From the NCBI GenBank assembly GCA_029204225.1, contig CM055102.1, positions 47,896,870-47,960,869 of the forward strand: DNA of 64,000 nt, given 5' to 3'. Numbering within the stretch: the stretch's first letter is position 1; every line of letters starts with the position of its first letter. Source of the stretch: Diphasiastrum complanatum. Its lineage: Eukaryota; Streptophyta; Lycopodiopsida; Lycopodiales; Lycopodiaceae. Under the pieces are notes generated by a model. It did no database searches. It was not told the DNA's origin and saw only the letters and a list, made by a program, of their open reading frames with translations. Below are positions 34,591 to 45,737 of this stretch, piece by piece. A program made the translations under genes and the position numbers.

Positions 34591-35549
34591 TAAGTTGCAC
34601 CGTCGTTCCGGAACGCAGCGTTCCAGAACTCCGGAACGTTGTGTCAAAAAAAAATTTAATGATCTAGTAATAACTGTCATTTTCAATCCGAGGCCAATTG
34701 ACTAATATTATGTTATCAGGCTCATTAACTATAGAAGGATAAAGGGAGGCAGTTTCCCAGTTTCTTTTAATGTACTAATGTCAAGAACTATTATTGCAAA
34801 AGTTTCAAAATGTGTCACAAAGTTACTGTTGTGCTATGCTAAAATTATGCTTCATATCTTACTAGGCTCAAATGTTATTGAAAGACTTTAAGCGTTACTT
34901 GGGTTTCATTTTTGTTAAACTCCAAACTTGAGTTGCATGTTCTCCTTGGTATTCATTGTTTGGTTATTATGCCTGCTCCTTGATTTTATTTTAATCATTA
35001 CTTTATTTCACCTGGATAGATTATCAACAATTACTTTTTGAATCTCTTAAAACCATTTGGCCATGCACCGCTCACTAATAAGCACACACCCTTTCATTCC
35101 CATCTAGTAGAAAGTTTCACTCTCTTTGCTATTTATTGATTCAGAAACATTTACATTTAATTAAGAGTAATTACTAAGGGAAGAAAGCTAAGAAAGTACT
35201 TTGCAGCAAGAGAGTCCCAAAAAATGAAAAGAATGTTCATCAAAACAAGCAAAGGTTTGAATGCCAAAGCATTCTAGATTCAGGAAGAGCACAACTATCT
35301 TGAATTTTTACTTGAGGCAAATGAAAGGATACACAAAGGACATCTTAAACATACTTCCTCAATTTTGACTTTTAGAATGTAAAAGAAGTTGCAACTACAA
35401 AAATAGAGAGCCACAAGTGTTCTGGACCCTGGTCCCAGAAAACCAAAAAACATTTAGCAACATTCCAATCTGGAACGCTGTTAAATTCCAAAACCAAAGT
35501 TCTGTAACGCTCCCGGAACACAGCATTCCGGAACGACGCGCATCTATGA
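34591..35549. mobile_element. Probable hAT-like element with CGTCGTTCCGGAA ends
   Basis: The left segment TTGCACCGTCGTTCCGGAAC (from 34594) is matched by the reverse complement of the right end (ATGCGCGTCGTTCCGGAATG, ending 35546), and the inverted match continues imperfectly for about 40 bp. The interior is non-coding. No target duplication is obvious, so the exact ends are uncertain. Confidence 0.5.
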
Positions 35550-35638
35550 GTTGAGTATGTTTCCTTAGCCCAACATTGAGGGCAATGTTTCTTAAAGTTG
35601 GGGAGTGTCGTGGAATCGTGTCCTCATGAGACACAAGT

Positions 35639-36003
35639 TGTTAGACTCTCTCTTACCACATACCTCCAAGTGTCGGTTAACCACAAGAGACCGAACAATT
35701 CACGTTCTACCCCGCCATAGGACCTAATCCAGTCCACCCTTCGTGCTATGGCCTGTGACCGTATCAAGCAAGATCCGACCTCCATCCTAGACAGTGTCCC
35801 ATACCACAGCCTAGGCTCTCAGCCATCTCCCGCCTCAAGCTAGCACTCATCTTGGTCGTGCACACGCTCTCCATCCACCTCCTCCTAGGTAGATAGAATT
35901 GATGGCAAATGAGTCCTCCTCCCCTTGTATACCTCCAAGGTGAGAGAGTCATCGTCCAGTCTCAAGTTTGGGTTTGGTACCCAAGGGAGTTGGGTCCCTA
36001 ACA
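35639..36003 (-). repeat. Gypsy-A downstream LTR
   Basis: 365 bp, plus-strand ends TGTTAGACTCTC and GGTCCCTAACA. It matches 52046-52367 over most of its length, but its last ~75 bp (U3 side) differ from the other LTR. The left flank is ACAAGT. Confidence 0.82.
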
Positions 36004-36046
36004 TTCCGTTCTCCTTACCTTATCTAAGGAAGAAAATCTGGGAACC

Positions 36047-36238
36047 TCAATCTAGGTCACGTTCCTTTTCCCAAGTATCATCGTCTTCAGAACTTCCTTT
36101 CCAACAAACTAAGAACTCAGTTACTTGCCGGTTTCTGAGCCCACGTTGACGTACATCAACAATGGCCTGTGGTTCCATAGGTACAAAGGATGTCAAGTCC
36201 TCATCCTCAAGTTGAACTAGGTCCTCCTGAAGTATCAA
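36047..36238 (-). pseudogene. Gypsy-A integrase C-terminus with chromodomain
   Basis: The frame contains RQVTEFLVCWKGSSEDDDTW, the chromodomain core ('r....eyLVKWkG.p..eaTWE') that in chromoviruses guides integration to marked chromatin. The conserved K before W is C here. Confidence 0.75.
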
Positions 36239-36552
36239 GTCATCCTTTCCACCAAGTCGTTCCTTTAAACGACTAATGTGACAAACTGGATGAACCTTAA
36301 CACCTTGAGGAAGTTCTAGCTTATAGGCATTCCGATGGAGATTCCTTACTATACGGAATGGCCCAGCAAAACGAGGTGATAACTTAGGACATTTTCCAGT
36401 CTTTAGTACCTGAGTCTTTTGGAATTCTAAGATATACCCTAGGTTGTCGCTTTTGATTGGCGTGAAACTGGGCTCTATCCTGAGCCTTTTTTACGTTATC
36501 GCAAGCAACAAGCAACATTTCTTGCATATCATGCAAGAAATCTACTGTTGCT

Positions 36553-37250
36553 TTAAACCTTTAGGCTTTTGAGGCCCACTGAAATGGGAGCCCTAGGCTG
36601 GAAACCATACATCAGAGAAAATGGACTAAAACCCATCACTGAGTGCTTTGCGCTATTATACACAAACTCAATCATTGGAAGGCACCTATCCCAATCCGAC
36701 TGTCTTCTAGAAACATATGCCCGAAGCATGTCTTGCATAGACTATTGGTTCGTCCTCTCTGTCTAACCATCCGATTCGGGATGATTTGAAGACCCTAGAC
36801 TTAATGTGGTCTCTAATTTCTCAAAGACCGCTTGCCAGAATTTGCCAGGGAACTTAGGATCTCGATCACTAACAATGTCATTCGGCAAATTAAACAACCT
36901 GAACAACTTTTCAACAAAAAGCTGAGCAAGTTCAAAAGCTTTGACAGTTTGCTTGGTTGGAATGAATTGCGCCATTTTGGTTAACCTGTCAACTATAACC
37001 CAAATAGCATCATTTTGCTTCCCCGTCCGAGGTAGCCCAACCACAAAGTTCATGGAAATACTTTTTCACTTTCTTTCAGGAATTTCCAAGGGCATTAGTA
37101 AACCAGCTACCATAGGTCTTTCAGCTGTCCTTTGTGAGCCAGGGTGTCCTGCACACGGGCTGTCATGACATTCATGCAGGATTTGGGCCCTAATATCATC
37201 ATTTTTTGGCACACAAACCTTTCCATTCCGAAAAAGTAACCCATTCCTAA
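36553..37250 (-). pseudogene. Gypsy-A integrase
   Basis: Broken frames give, in order, the zinc-finger end (ILHECHDSPCAGHPG), the catalytic core (MNFVVGLPRTGKQNDAIWVI, VDRLTKMAQFIPTKQT, DIVSDRDPKFPGKFWQAVF with the second Asp), the NHPESDG end of the core, and YVSRRQSDWDRCLPMIEFVY. An in-frame stop falls right after NHPESDG, where the family has 'TDGQTER.N..LE.mLR', so the enzyme is dead. Confidence 0.85.
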
Positions 37251-37263
37251 TGGAATAGTCTCT

Positions 37264-38356
37264 TCATATCTTGCCCTGAGGAGAAATCTTGGAATCCCGC
37301 ATTCCAAGCTCATCACTAGATCTAAAAGAACCTGCCAGGACGTCTAGCCAAATACGACCGAAGTACCTATCGGTCTTACACAAATCTCTTAAGGACAGAT
37401 ACAACTCAGATTGGATCTCAAAAAAGCTTAACTGATTAACCTCTCCAATCCGGCTTAAGGCATCCGCGACACTATTAGAAGTACCCTTCCGGTACTCAAT
37501 GTCATAATGAAATTCTTGGAGCATTTCCGACCATCTAGCCTTACGACTTCTAAGGTCGACCGCATCGTTAAAATACTTTAACGCATGATGATCGGTAACT
37601 ATGGTAAACTGGGAGCCATACAAATAATGTCTCCACACTTTCAGGCATGAATAACAACAAAAAGTTCCTTGTCGTAGGTGGAGTACCGCCTTTGAGCAGG
37701 ATCCAACTTCTTGCTTTCAAAAGCAACCGGTCTACCATCCTGATATAGGACTGCACCTATAGCATAGTCACTGGCATTCGTCTCAAGTACATACGGCTTG
37801 TTAGGATCCACTATGTGTAAAATAGGCGCTGTAGTTACACAATATTTGAGGTTCTCAAAACTCTGATTCAACTCTTCAATCCAAGTAACCGGAGGACTGA
37901 ACTTATTGTGGCGGCTCGTTCTTTTAGCCCCTTTGAGGACATTTGTCAAGGCTAATGCAATTAATGCATAACGCAAGATAAATCTATAGAAAAACCCCGT
38001 AAAGCCCAAAAAGGACTTAACCTCCCGGATGGTTATAGGGATTGGCCATTAACGAACCTGTCGAACTTTATTTGGATCAATTTCCAACCCATGGACCAAA
38101 ATAACGTGACCGAGATAAAGTAACCTTTCCTGGAAGAAAACACATTTGGACTCCTTGGCAAAAAAGCTGCTCCTGTCTAAGTAACTTTAAGACAGTCCTG
38201 AGATGCTCCTCATGCTCCTCCAAAGTCTTACTATAGTTGAGAATATCATCTAAGTACACTACGACAAATTTTCCCAAATATGGACGAAGAAGATTGTTCA
38301 TCATCTGCTGGAAAGCTGCTGGAGCATTTGTCAAGCCAAATGGTAAAACCGAAAAC
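37264..38356 (-). pseudogene. Gypsy-A reverse transcriptase and RNase H
   Basis: Frame 38367-38077 enters the element at [20 protein letters not shown] and includes the catalytic VVYLDDIL (YLDD box). Frame 38009-37641 covers the thumb and RNase H start (VLETNASDYAIGAVLYQDGR; the usual DASD reads NASD). Frame 37638-37264 has HYLYGSQFTIVTDHHALKYF and GTSNSVADALSRIG. The N-terminal third of reverse transcriptase is missing, lost at the hAT boundary. Several frame changes. Confidence 0.88.
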
Positions 38357-38457
38357 CAAGGTTGCATTGAACAGCGGTTCGAACCATCGAATCAGACGGA
38401 CCCGGTTCAAACCGTTTGAACCGTCTGCTGCTAAAATACCCGAATCCCGGTTCTGTT

Positions 38458-38471
<14 letters not shown>

Positions 38472-38550
<79 letters not shown>

Positions 38551-38807
38551 AGGGGGGGGGTGTGTATGTGTGTGTGTGTGTCTGTGTGTGAGAGAGAGAG
38601 AGAGAGAGTGTGTGATTGATTGTGTGATATTGTGTGTGTGTGTGATTGTGTGATATTGTGTGTGTGTGTTGAGATTTTGTGTGTGTGAGTGATTGTGTGT
38701 GAGTGTGTATGAGAGAGAGAGAGAGAGTGTGTGTGTGTGTGTGTGTGTGTGTGCACTGTGTGTGTGCACTGTGTGTGTGTGTGTGAGTGATTGTGAGTGT
38801 ATGCGAT

Positions 38808-38839
<32 letters not shown>

Positions 38840-38850
38840 GAATCTTGATG
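38472..38850. repeat. Compound microsatellite (GA)n, G-runs, (TG)n
   Basis: About 70 bp of GA repeats, then a near-pure G tract with one A (38542-38560), then over 250 bp of TG/TGTGAT/GAGA interspersed repeats. Long open frames here (Arg-Glu or His-Thr repeats) are artefacts of the repeat. Confidence 0.95.
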
Positions 38851-38902
38851 GGGTTCAGTGTGGGGCTTGGGCATTGTGAGAGGGGTGTGGGACCTGAGGA
38901 GT

Positions 38903-39200
38903 AGGTACTTACTACTTAGTTAGAAGTAAGAACTTAGTTAGTCCGAGTTACTAGTTAGAAGTTAGCGGTTAGGGTTAGAAACTAGATTAGAATCTAGATT
39001 TTAGGGCATACTACATAGATATTGAGAGAGAGAGAGGGCCACCATGCCGAGGGACAGGGATTCCTTGTGGAATCACGTCACCATCGCTGCGCCTATGGAA
39101 CATCGGGCACGAAGAGATGGAGTTGCAGATATTGTCACCAGTCTTACACTGGAGGGCCCACACGCATCAAGGCACGTTACATTTGAGGGGGTACGAGATT
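38903..39200 (+). pseudogene. hAT transposase copy 1: leader and BED zinc finger
   Basis: MPRDRDSLWNHVTI starts at 39043. After a one-base shift the frame reads TKRWSCRYCHQSYTGGPTRI, matching the BED-type zinc finger of plant hAT transposases (W.C.yC...f.GG.tRik.Hl). The finger's His is changed (KARYI instead of the family K.HL). A short GA tract precedes the ATG, as in copy 2. Confidence 0.72.
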
Positions 39201-39342
39201 GCCCCTTGCATGCATGCTCCTGACACACTACTCACTCACGTTGCATCAGAGGAGGTTGGCAAGACTCAAGTTTCAAGTTCAACGATCATTGATCATCTAA
39301 GTTATAAATTGTATTGTAATTTGTCTTTTTTGGCAAATCAAG

Positions 39343-39660
39343 ATGCAGTCACGGCGACACAGCCAAAGGCCACCACATCACGCCATCCGCTCACCCCTCG
39401 CTTCCCATGGCTCAAAGGACAGAGCTGCAAATGCGGCAGGGCCTAGTATCCGGCCTGACCCGCCTTCTGGTGCAGGATCCTCGACACCACCTCCAGTCGT
39501 GACCATACCGGCACCACATCATCCACCTAAGAGAGGGAGAGGTAGACGGGGCCGCACCACACAACTGGGGGGTAGGGAGTACTGTGTCCTCCTTCACTCC
39601 CAGAGCCATTGCAGAGGCAGAGGTTGCAGTTCAACAGTTGTTCTACACCTGCGATCCAAT
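39343..39660 (+). pseudogene. hAT transposase copy 1: proline-rich N-terminal region, truncated
   Basis: Parallels copy 2 at 46381-46700 (PSGAGSSTPPP, PAPHHPPKRGRGRRGRTTQL). Homology stops just after 'gttctacacctgcgat', where copy 2 continues into its DUF659 region. The central transposase is deleted between about 39655 and 39727. Confidence 0.75.
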
Positions 39661-39726
39661 CATATTGTAACTTGTTGGAACTTGGTTGCAACTTGCTAAT
39701 ACTAATTGCCCCTTGAATTGTGATTC

Positions 39727-39990
39727 AGGCCAGCTACGTCCCGTGTCATGGTGGTCGAAGTTTGGGGTTGATGTCCCCAAATTGCATCACCTTGCCATCA
39801 GGATTCTCTCACAGGACTCCACTGCAGTCGCTTGTGAGAGAAACTAAAGTGTCCATTCCCTGATTCACACGAAGAAGAGAAATCGACTCTCATCTGCACA
39901 GTTGGAGAGGTTGGTGTACATACAGGCCAACCTGAGACTTTTGGGTAGACTCCAGACCACCGCAGAGCCTATCCAAGTAACTTGTAAGCC
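39727..39990 (+). pseudogene. hAT transposase copy 1: C-terminal dimerisation domain
   Basis: The frame reads WWSKFGVDVPKLHHLAIRIL, SQDSTAVACERN, a stop, then LIHTKKRNRLSSAQLERLVY and IQANLRLLGRL. This is the classic Dimer_Tnp_hAT block ('WW..fG...p.Lq.lA.riLsq..sss.cERnWs.f..iHtkkRNrL...rl..LvyvhyNLrl'). The Trp after CERN is a stop. The domain is absent from copy 2. Confidence 0.88.
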
Positions 39991-40235
39991 ATAAATTATA
40001 ATTTCTAACATGTGCTCCCAGGACCCAGTTAGTAGATACTAAATAGATCAGAGTAGACTGTAGCTAAATTTTAACTTTTGTCGGGACTCGGCCCTCCAAA
40101 TTTTGTCTTGAGTGTGCATTGTGACATGTGCGTAGGTTAATCCCGATCTGAGCGATGTGGCAAAGGTTCCAGAGTAGCCACCGAGAGACCAGGCAGAGGA
40201 GTACGCATTCCTTCATGAGGAGGCCATGTAGAGTG
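39991..40235 (+). other. hAT copy 1 intron-like DNA up to the Copia-B insertion
   Basis: Closely matches 48729-48952 in copy 2 ('cccaggacccagttagtaga', 'caaaggttccagagt'), then is cut at GAGTG by Copia-B. Confidence 0.75.
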
Positions 40236-40660
40236 TGTCAGAATTTGTGATACGAATCTAGATGGAGTTACTAGTCCTACTAGCACTCACACAAAACCAA
40301 GCATAGAGAGAATTCAGATCATAGGAGAATTGAGCAATTGCTCTAGCTCATTGAATTGAATGGAATAATTGTGGTGGGGCACCAGCCTTCTTAAATAGCT
40401 TTTTGTCTTTTGCTATTTACTTTAGGCTCATTAGCTTTTATCAATGGGTAAACACCCAAGATGAGTTTCTAAGTGATAAAAGCAAATCCTATTCTAGTAG
40501 TAGTGCACCCACCTACATGCATAACTAAAAAACGAATTTACTATTAATAGTAATGACCCTAAAAGATGACTTACTATAAATAGTAATGGCCCCTAAAAAT
40601 AGCACGCAGGCATGGCCAAACTATCATTAAGGGGTGTCAAATAAACATTAATTTCTAACA
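40236..40660 (-). repeat. Copia-B downstream (3') LTR
   Basis: 425 bp, plus-strand ends TGTCAGAATTTG and ATTTCTAACA. It is followed to the right by CTCCCCCTAAATG, the complement of a purine tract, as expected inside the 3' LTR. Confidence 0.9.
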
Positions 40661-40666
40661 CTCCCC

Positions 40667-41230
40667 CTAAATGTTTACTTTATTATCTATTACTCCTAGA
40701 AGTTCTCTAAACTTCTGAAATTTTTCTTTGCCAAGACCTTTGGTAAAGATATCTGCAACTTGCTCTTTCGTAGGGCAATAGATAAGCTCCACTTCATTAC
40801 TTTGAATTTTCTCTCTGATGAAGTGTTGTTGTACTTCAATATGCTTTGTCATGCTGTGAAAAACTGGATTTTTTGCCAATTTAATACAACTCTAATTGTC
40901 ACATTGAAGTACCATAGGTGAATCTTGTACCATATGTAGATCATATAGAATCCTTCGCAACCATATTGCTTCACATGTTGCACTTGTAGTAGCTCGATAT
41001 TCTGCCTCTGTAGATGATAAAGCAATAGTATGCTGCTGCTTTGAACTCCAAGAGATAGCACCAGAACCAAGACTAAAAACATAACCTGTAGTAGATCTTC
41101 GGTCTTCTGCATCTCCAGCCCAATAAGCATCCACATAACCCTGTAGCTTCAAATCATCCTGTCTACCATAGAGAATACCAAATCTCAAAGTGCCCTGGAT
41201 ATATCTGAGTATTCGCTTAGCAGCTTCCAA
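40667..41230 (-). pseudogene. Copia-B RNase H
   Basis: Frames 41230-40892 and 40879-40667. GYVDAYWAGDAEDRRSTTGY (second D of the usual DADWAG is Y), SLSSTEAEYRATTSATCEAI with the catalytic Glu, QCDN followed by a stop, then TKHIEVQQHFIREKIQS and VADIFTKGLGKEKFQKF. Confidence 0.88.
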
Positions 41231-42129
41231 TGAATCTGCTTAGGCTTAGCCATAAACTGACTAACCATACTCACAGCATAAGCAATATCTGGTCTTGTAG
41301 TAGTTAGATAGATTAAGCTTCCAACAAGCTTTCTATATAACGTCTCATCTACATCCTGATCTTCCTCAACTTTAGTAAGCTTACATGCATTATCATATGG
41401 TGTAGAAATAGGCTTGCACTCTGACAGATTGAACTTTTCAAGAATTTCATAAGCATACTTAGATTGAGAAATGAATAGTCCTTGTGCTACCCTCCATACC
41501 TCAATCCGAAGAAAATATTGTAGTGAACCAAGATCTTTCATATCAAATTCTGATGAGAGATCTTTCTTGATTCCCTGAATCATACTATGATTTGATCCTG
41601 TAATAATAAGATCATCCACATACATCACTACAATAACAATATGATTATTCCTGACCGAAACATAAAGTGTATGCTCCGAACTACTTCCCTGAAAGCCAAG
41701 CTCCTCAAAGTACGTGTCAATCCTCGTGTACCACGCCCTGGGTGCCTGCTTAAGTCCATATAATGCCTTGTCCAACCTGCAAACCTTATCATCATGTCCT
41801 GCTACTATGCATCCCTCTGGCTACTCCATGTAGACTTCTTCCTCTAGAAATCCATTCAGGAATGCACTCTTTACATCCATTTGTTGAATATCCCATCCAA
41901 AGTGAGCTGCCAATGATAAAACAATCCTCATAGTCGTAGACTTAGCAACCGGTGCAAAAGTTTCCTCATAGTCAATCCCTTCCTGTTGAGCATAACCTTT
42001 TGCCACCAATCTTGCCTTATGTTTATCTACAGAACCATCTGATTTGTACTTAGTCCTATAGACCCACTTGCATCCAATGGCCTTTTTACCTATAGGTAGC
42101 TGAACAAATCTCCAAGTCTTGTTCTTCAT
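41185..42129 (-). pseudogene. Copia-B reverse transcriptase
   Basis: Frames 42129-41821 and 41775-41185. [55 protein letters not shown] then a stop, KALYGLKQAPRAWY, and the catalytic VMYVDDLIITGSN. Domain order and motifs are complete; the single stop follows YME. Confidence 0.9.
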
Positions 42130-43385
42130 GATTGAGTGTCGTACTCCTCATCCATAGCTTTTCTCCAAATATCCTCTTTTTCAGCCTCTCTAAAAGTAGA
42201 TGGATCCTTGGTCTCTAATACTGTGGCCATATATGCAAAATGTACATCCCCGTCTTCATGATGATCCTCTTGTCGAACCTCCTGTCGATCTTGATCTTCA
42301 TGTTGCTTTTCAAGTCTAGTTGATCTCCTAGTTCCATGTGTACTGGACTCTCCATGTTCCATAATAACACCATCCTTGATAGTTTCATAGTACCACCTAG
42401 GCAATCTTCTAGCTTCTGATGTAGGATGCTTCATGCTTGGTGAAGTAGGAGGTGAATAAGTATTCCATATACTTGACCTCTCCTTCCTCTTTCCTATCTC
42501 AACCAAAGACACTTTAGGTTCTTGAATTGGCGTAGGCGATACATGTGTCGATTCAGGTTCCTGTAATAACTCGTCACATAATATAGGGATTCCACCATCT
42601 TGATCCTTATCAAAATATATTTCTATATCTTTATGAGTTGCCTCCTCATCAAAGATTACATCCCTACTTATGATTATTTTCTTGCCCTCCAAGTCATACA
42701 ACTTGTATCCCTTCTCTTGATTATCATAACCAAGAAATAAACATTTTGTCGCCTTAGAATCCAATTTGCTCCTTGAATCCTTAGGTATGTGAGAATAAGC
42801 AATACTTCCAAACACTCTCAAATGACTTACATCTGGCTTCCTCTGGAGTTCGATTCTCTACAACCTTTGTAGGACTTCGATTCAAAAGATAAAACCGTTG
42901 TCTTAACTGCTTCACCCCAAAACATATTTGGAAGATTCTTACTCTTGAGCATACTCCTCGCAGTTTCCACTATGGAACGGTTCTTTCTTTCCGCAACTCC
43001 ATTTTGTTGAGGCGTGTCCGTATTTGCATATTGTCTCTTTATACCATGATCCTTGCAAAACACCTGAAATTCCGTAGAAAGATACTCTCTCCCTTCGTCT
43101 GAAGCGAAGTATCTTAATTTGTCTATCTGTTTCTTTCTCCACCTGTGTCTTAAACCATGTGAAATATTTGAAAGCTTCACCCATATTCTTCAGAAGATAG
43201 ATCCATGTCTTCCTAGAATAGTCATCCACAAACACCATAAAGTAACTTGCTCCCCCATAAGATTGAGTCTTCATAGGACCACACAAATCTGTATGAACAA
43301 GTTCTAGCACATTTTTCGCCATGAATGTACTAGGCAAAAATTTCTTCATATGATGCTTGCCTAAGACACAACCTTCACAAAGCAC
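42126..43385 (-). pseudogene. Copia-B integrase
   Basis: The frame enters at CEGCVLGKHHMKKF, the second half of the HHCC finger, without the His half: protease and integrase N-terminus are deleted and gag is joined here. The core follows across one frame change near 43090: VHTDLCGPMKTQSYGG, FVDDYSRKTWIYLL, then HGIKRQYANTDTPQQNGVAE and RKNRSIVETARSM. The frame 42821-42126 continues with LRVFG-like MRVFGSIAYSHIP and SRDVIFDEE. Confidence 0.88.
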
Positions 43386-44279
43386 TCAATTTTGCATTAG
43401 AAGTTTCTTCTTCTTCAGCAAAATTTCCATCCTGCTTTTTCTTGAACTTGTTGTGCCAGCACTCCTTTGCATAATGTCCTGATTTTTTGCAAATGAAGCA
43501 GTTTCCTTTTCGAACCACTTTCTTTCCATCTTCTGACCGATTTGATTGATTCTCCTCCATATCTTGCTGCTTTTTCTTCTTCTTCTTCCCTTTGCCACGC
43601 TTCTTGGAACTTTGCTCTTGCTTCTTTGCCAGGAATGCTTGTTCCTTGAAATCGTCCCTGTTTATAATATTTTGTCGTCTCATTTCTTTTTGTAGTAAGA
43701 TGGCATTTCTTTTGATGAGCCATCTTACTTTCTATAGTAAGATGGCTCATCAAAAGAAGGCCTCGTTTCTCTTAACGATAGCATCATTACAAAGTTCTGA
43801 TAGGCCAAAGGTAGACTATTAAGTACAATGGATACCAATACTGAATCTTGAACACTTTCTCCAACTGCAATAAGTTGCCCTCTCAAATCTTTCACTCGAG
43901 TAAAGTAGTCCGTTACCGATTCACCTGTACCCATCTTCAACGTGTGAAGCTTATTAGTCAAGAACAAGATCCGTGACTGATTTACTGTCTCATACAAGTT
44001 GTTCAGTATATCCCAAGCCTCCTTGGGTCCAACAGCATCTCCGATATGAGGTATAATCATATCTTTAACTGATAAGTTAATGATATGATGAGCTTTTCTT
44101 CTACGTTTCTGATACTCCCGCAACTCTCTGTCAGTGGTAGGAGGTATCTCAACACCTGTGACGATCTCCCAAAATTCTCTGTCTTGGAGAAGATTTTGCA
44201 TCTTGAACTTCCATATACTGTAGTTCGTTCCATCTAGCTTGCTAGACTCCGGTAATACAGCATCGCTCAATCTTGCCAT
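43375..44279 (-). pseudogene. Copia-B gag with zinc knuckle, broken by a hairpin insertion
   Basis: Frame 44279-43725 starts MARLSDAVLPESSKLDGTNY and includes the gag block DYFTRVKDLRGQLIAVGES. Frame 43683-43375 resumes with a Lys-rich linker and the CCHC knuckle CFICKKSGHYAKEC. Between them, at 43707-43758, is a perfect 23 bp inverted repeat that breaks the frame right after TRPSFDE. The end of gag runs directly into integrase sequence (deletion). Confidence 0.9.
43707..43758. repeat. Perfect 23 bp inverted repeat (hairpin) inside Copia-B gag
   Basis: Arms 43707-43729 and 43736-43758 are exact reverse complements around the 6 nt spacer TTCTAT. Part of the same sequence also occurs as a direct partial repeat at 43692-43713. 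Confidence 0.95.
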
Positions 44280-44688
44280 TGTTTTGATCCGTAATATTTC
44301 TTAGCAACTTGCTTTTTATAGCCTGACTTTTCAGCAATCAGTATATTGTCAGTTCTGTCCAGATCTGTTTCTGTTTTCAGCGATCTGATTCAGATCTGAC
44401 AGCGATCAGCCTGAAACGCAGACAGGGAACAATCTCCAACCTATGATCAATTTGTAGACAGAAATTCAGGTTCAGTAAACAGCAAACAGCTGTCAGTTCT
44501 GATTCAAACAGCAATTCAAATTTGCTTTCAGCTCAGCGATCCACCAAGTTTGATTCCAGCGGACTGATCAACATGCAACTAGCGATCCAACACGCAGCTA
44601 CAGCCAGCGATCCACTCCTGCAATCCACTTCTTGCAACCCTGCAAAAAGAAATCTCTCTCTCTCACCAAAAAGCCTGCTCCGATACAA

Positions 44689-44891
44689 TGTCAGAATTTG
44701 TAATACAAATTCTAGATGGAGTTACTAGTCCTACTAGCACTCACACAAAACCAAGCATAGAGAGAATTCAATTCAATGAGCTAGAGCAATTGCTCAATTC
44801 TCCTATGTTCTGAATTCTCTCCATGCTTGGTTTGTGTGAGTGCTAGTAGGACTAGTAACTCCATCTAGAATTTGTATCACAAATTTTGACA
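44689..44891. repeat. Copia-B palindromic upstream LTR (inverted LTR-end duplication)
   Basis: The left ~82 bp (44689-44770) match the start of the downstream LTR in the forward sense. The right ~135 bp match the same LTR start in reverse complement, ending TTTTGACA at 44891, next to the target duplication. The two 82 bp arms pair across a 39 bp spacer. The outer U3/R part of a normal LTR is missing. The primer-binding site (GCTCCGATACAA, 44677-44688) lies immediately left. Confidence 0.93.
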
Positions 44892-44896
44892 GAGTG

Positions 44897-45737
44897 CAGG
44901 TGAGAATTTAGGATTTAGCTCTAGCCTCTAGGCTCTTAGAAGTTAAAACTTAGTACTTGCTATCAAGGTTGACAACTTGACGTTGCATGCTTCTGACTTG
45001 TCACTTCAGGCTTGTCAGTTCAAAGTTGACAATGTGTCACTTGTCTAAGGTCTTGAATTGTCTAAAGTCTTGAATTTTCTAAGGTCTTGAATTAAATTTT
45101 CGAAGTTCGAACTAATTATTGTAATTTACTAATTTGCAGGCAATAATACGTTTGTCCCTCCTTGTGTGCAGGACCTTTCACCCGAGGAGAGCGCAGGAGG
45201 AGGGCAGGAGAGGGTAGCAGCTCCCGTGCTCACAACCTGACGACGATTCTGAGTCTGAGGCATCATCCGGGTCAGAGTCCTCAGAGGAGGAGTATGTGGA
45301 TGAGGAGTCCGAGGAGAGTGGGGATGAGGATGAGGGGCATCATACCTCTGGCTCCGATGAGGATTTCGCAGCACAGCACTGACTCTTGAGCTATTTACAC
45401 ATCATGATTTATCATCAAACATGTCGCATGTGGCATTACATTGGTGACCGGACTCATGAGGCACCTGGCATATGTATTTACATGATATATCATGGATTCT
45501 AATTTCTGATTCCTAAAGTTAACTGTAGTCTGTTAGTCAATTATCTCATTAGTAATATCAGGATTCAGTAATTACTAATGGTTTTACAATTTTGATTTTG
45601 GTATTTAATGTACAATTCAATGTTGAATGATGAATCTAAGTTTCTAGCCTAAATTTTTTTGGCTTTCTCAAACATTGTCATAACCTTCTGGTTTATTCTT
45701 TTCTCCGATCTCGACATTGCAATTTGCAAATAAGTTT
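44897..45737 (+). pseudogene. hAT transposase copy 1: acidic C-terminal tail and 3' region
   Basis: Resumes copy 1 after Copia-B. Matches copy 2 at about 48953-49900, including the tail coding region (SEEEYVDEESEE-like acidic stretch at about 45280-45365) and the 3' flank. An exon start after TTTGCAG (about 45139) is suggested. Small deletions relative to copy 2 remove most of the end of the tail. Confidence 0.7.

Larger units (their letters stand above)
40236..44891 (-). mobile_element. Copia-B: Ty1/copia retrotransposon with a palindromic upstream end
   Basis: A 4,656 bp minus-strand element inserted in hAT copy 1, with a perfect 5 bp target duplication GAGTG (40231-40235 and 44892-44896). 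The downstream LTR is 425 bp (40236-40660, TGTCAG...CTAACA). The upstream LTR position (44689-44891) holds only 203 bp: the primer-binding-site-proximal ~82 bp, then an inverted copy of the same LTR end. Both junctions with host DNA therefore carry the TGTCA end. Coding order is gag, zinc knuckle, [protease deleted], integrase, reverse transcriptase, RNase H, with stops and frame changes. Confidence 0.92.

Noticed and set aside
38280-38874. Open frames of 100-147 codons with Arg-Glu, Ser-Leu or His-Thr repeats
   Set aside because: They are translations of GA and TG microsatellites and have no protein signature.
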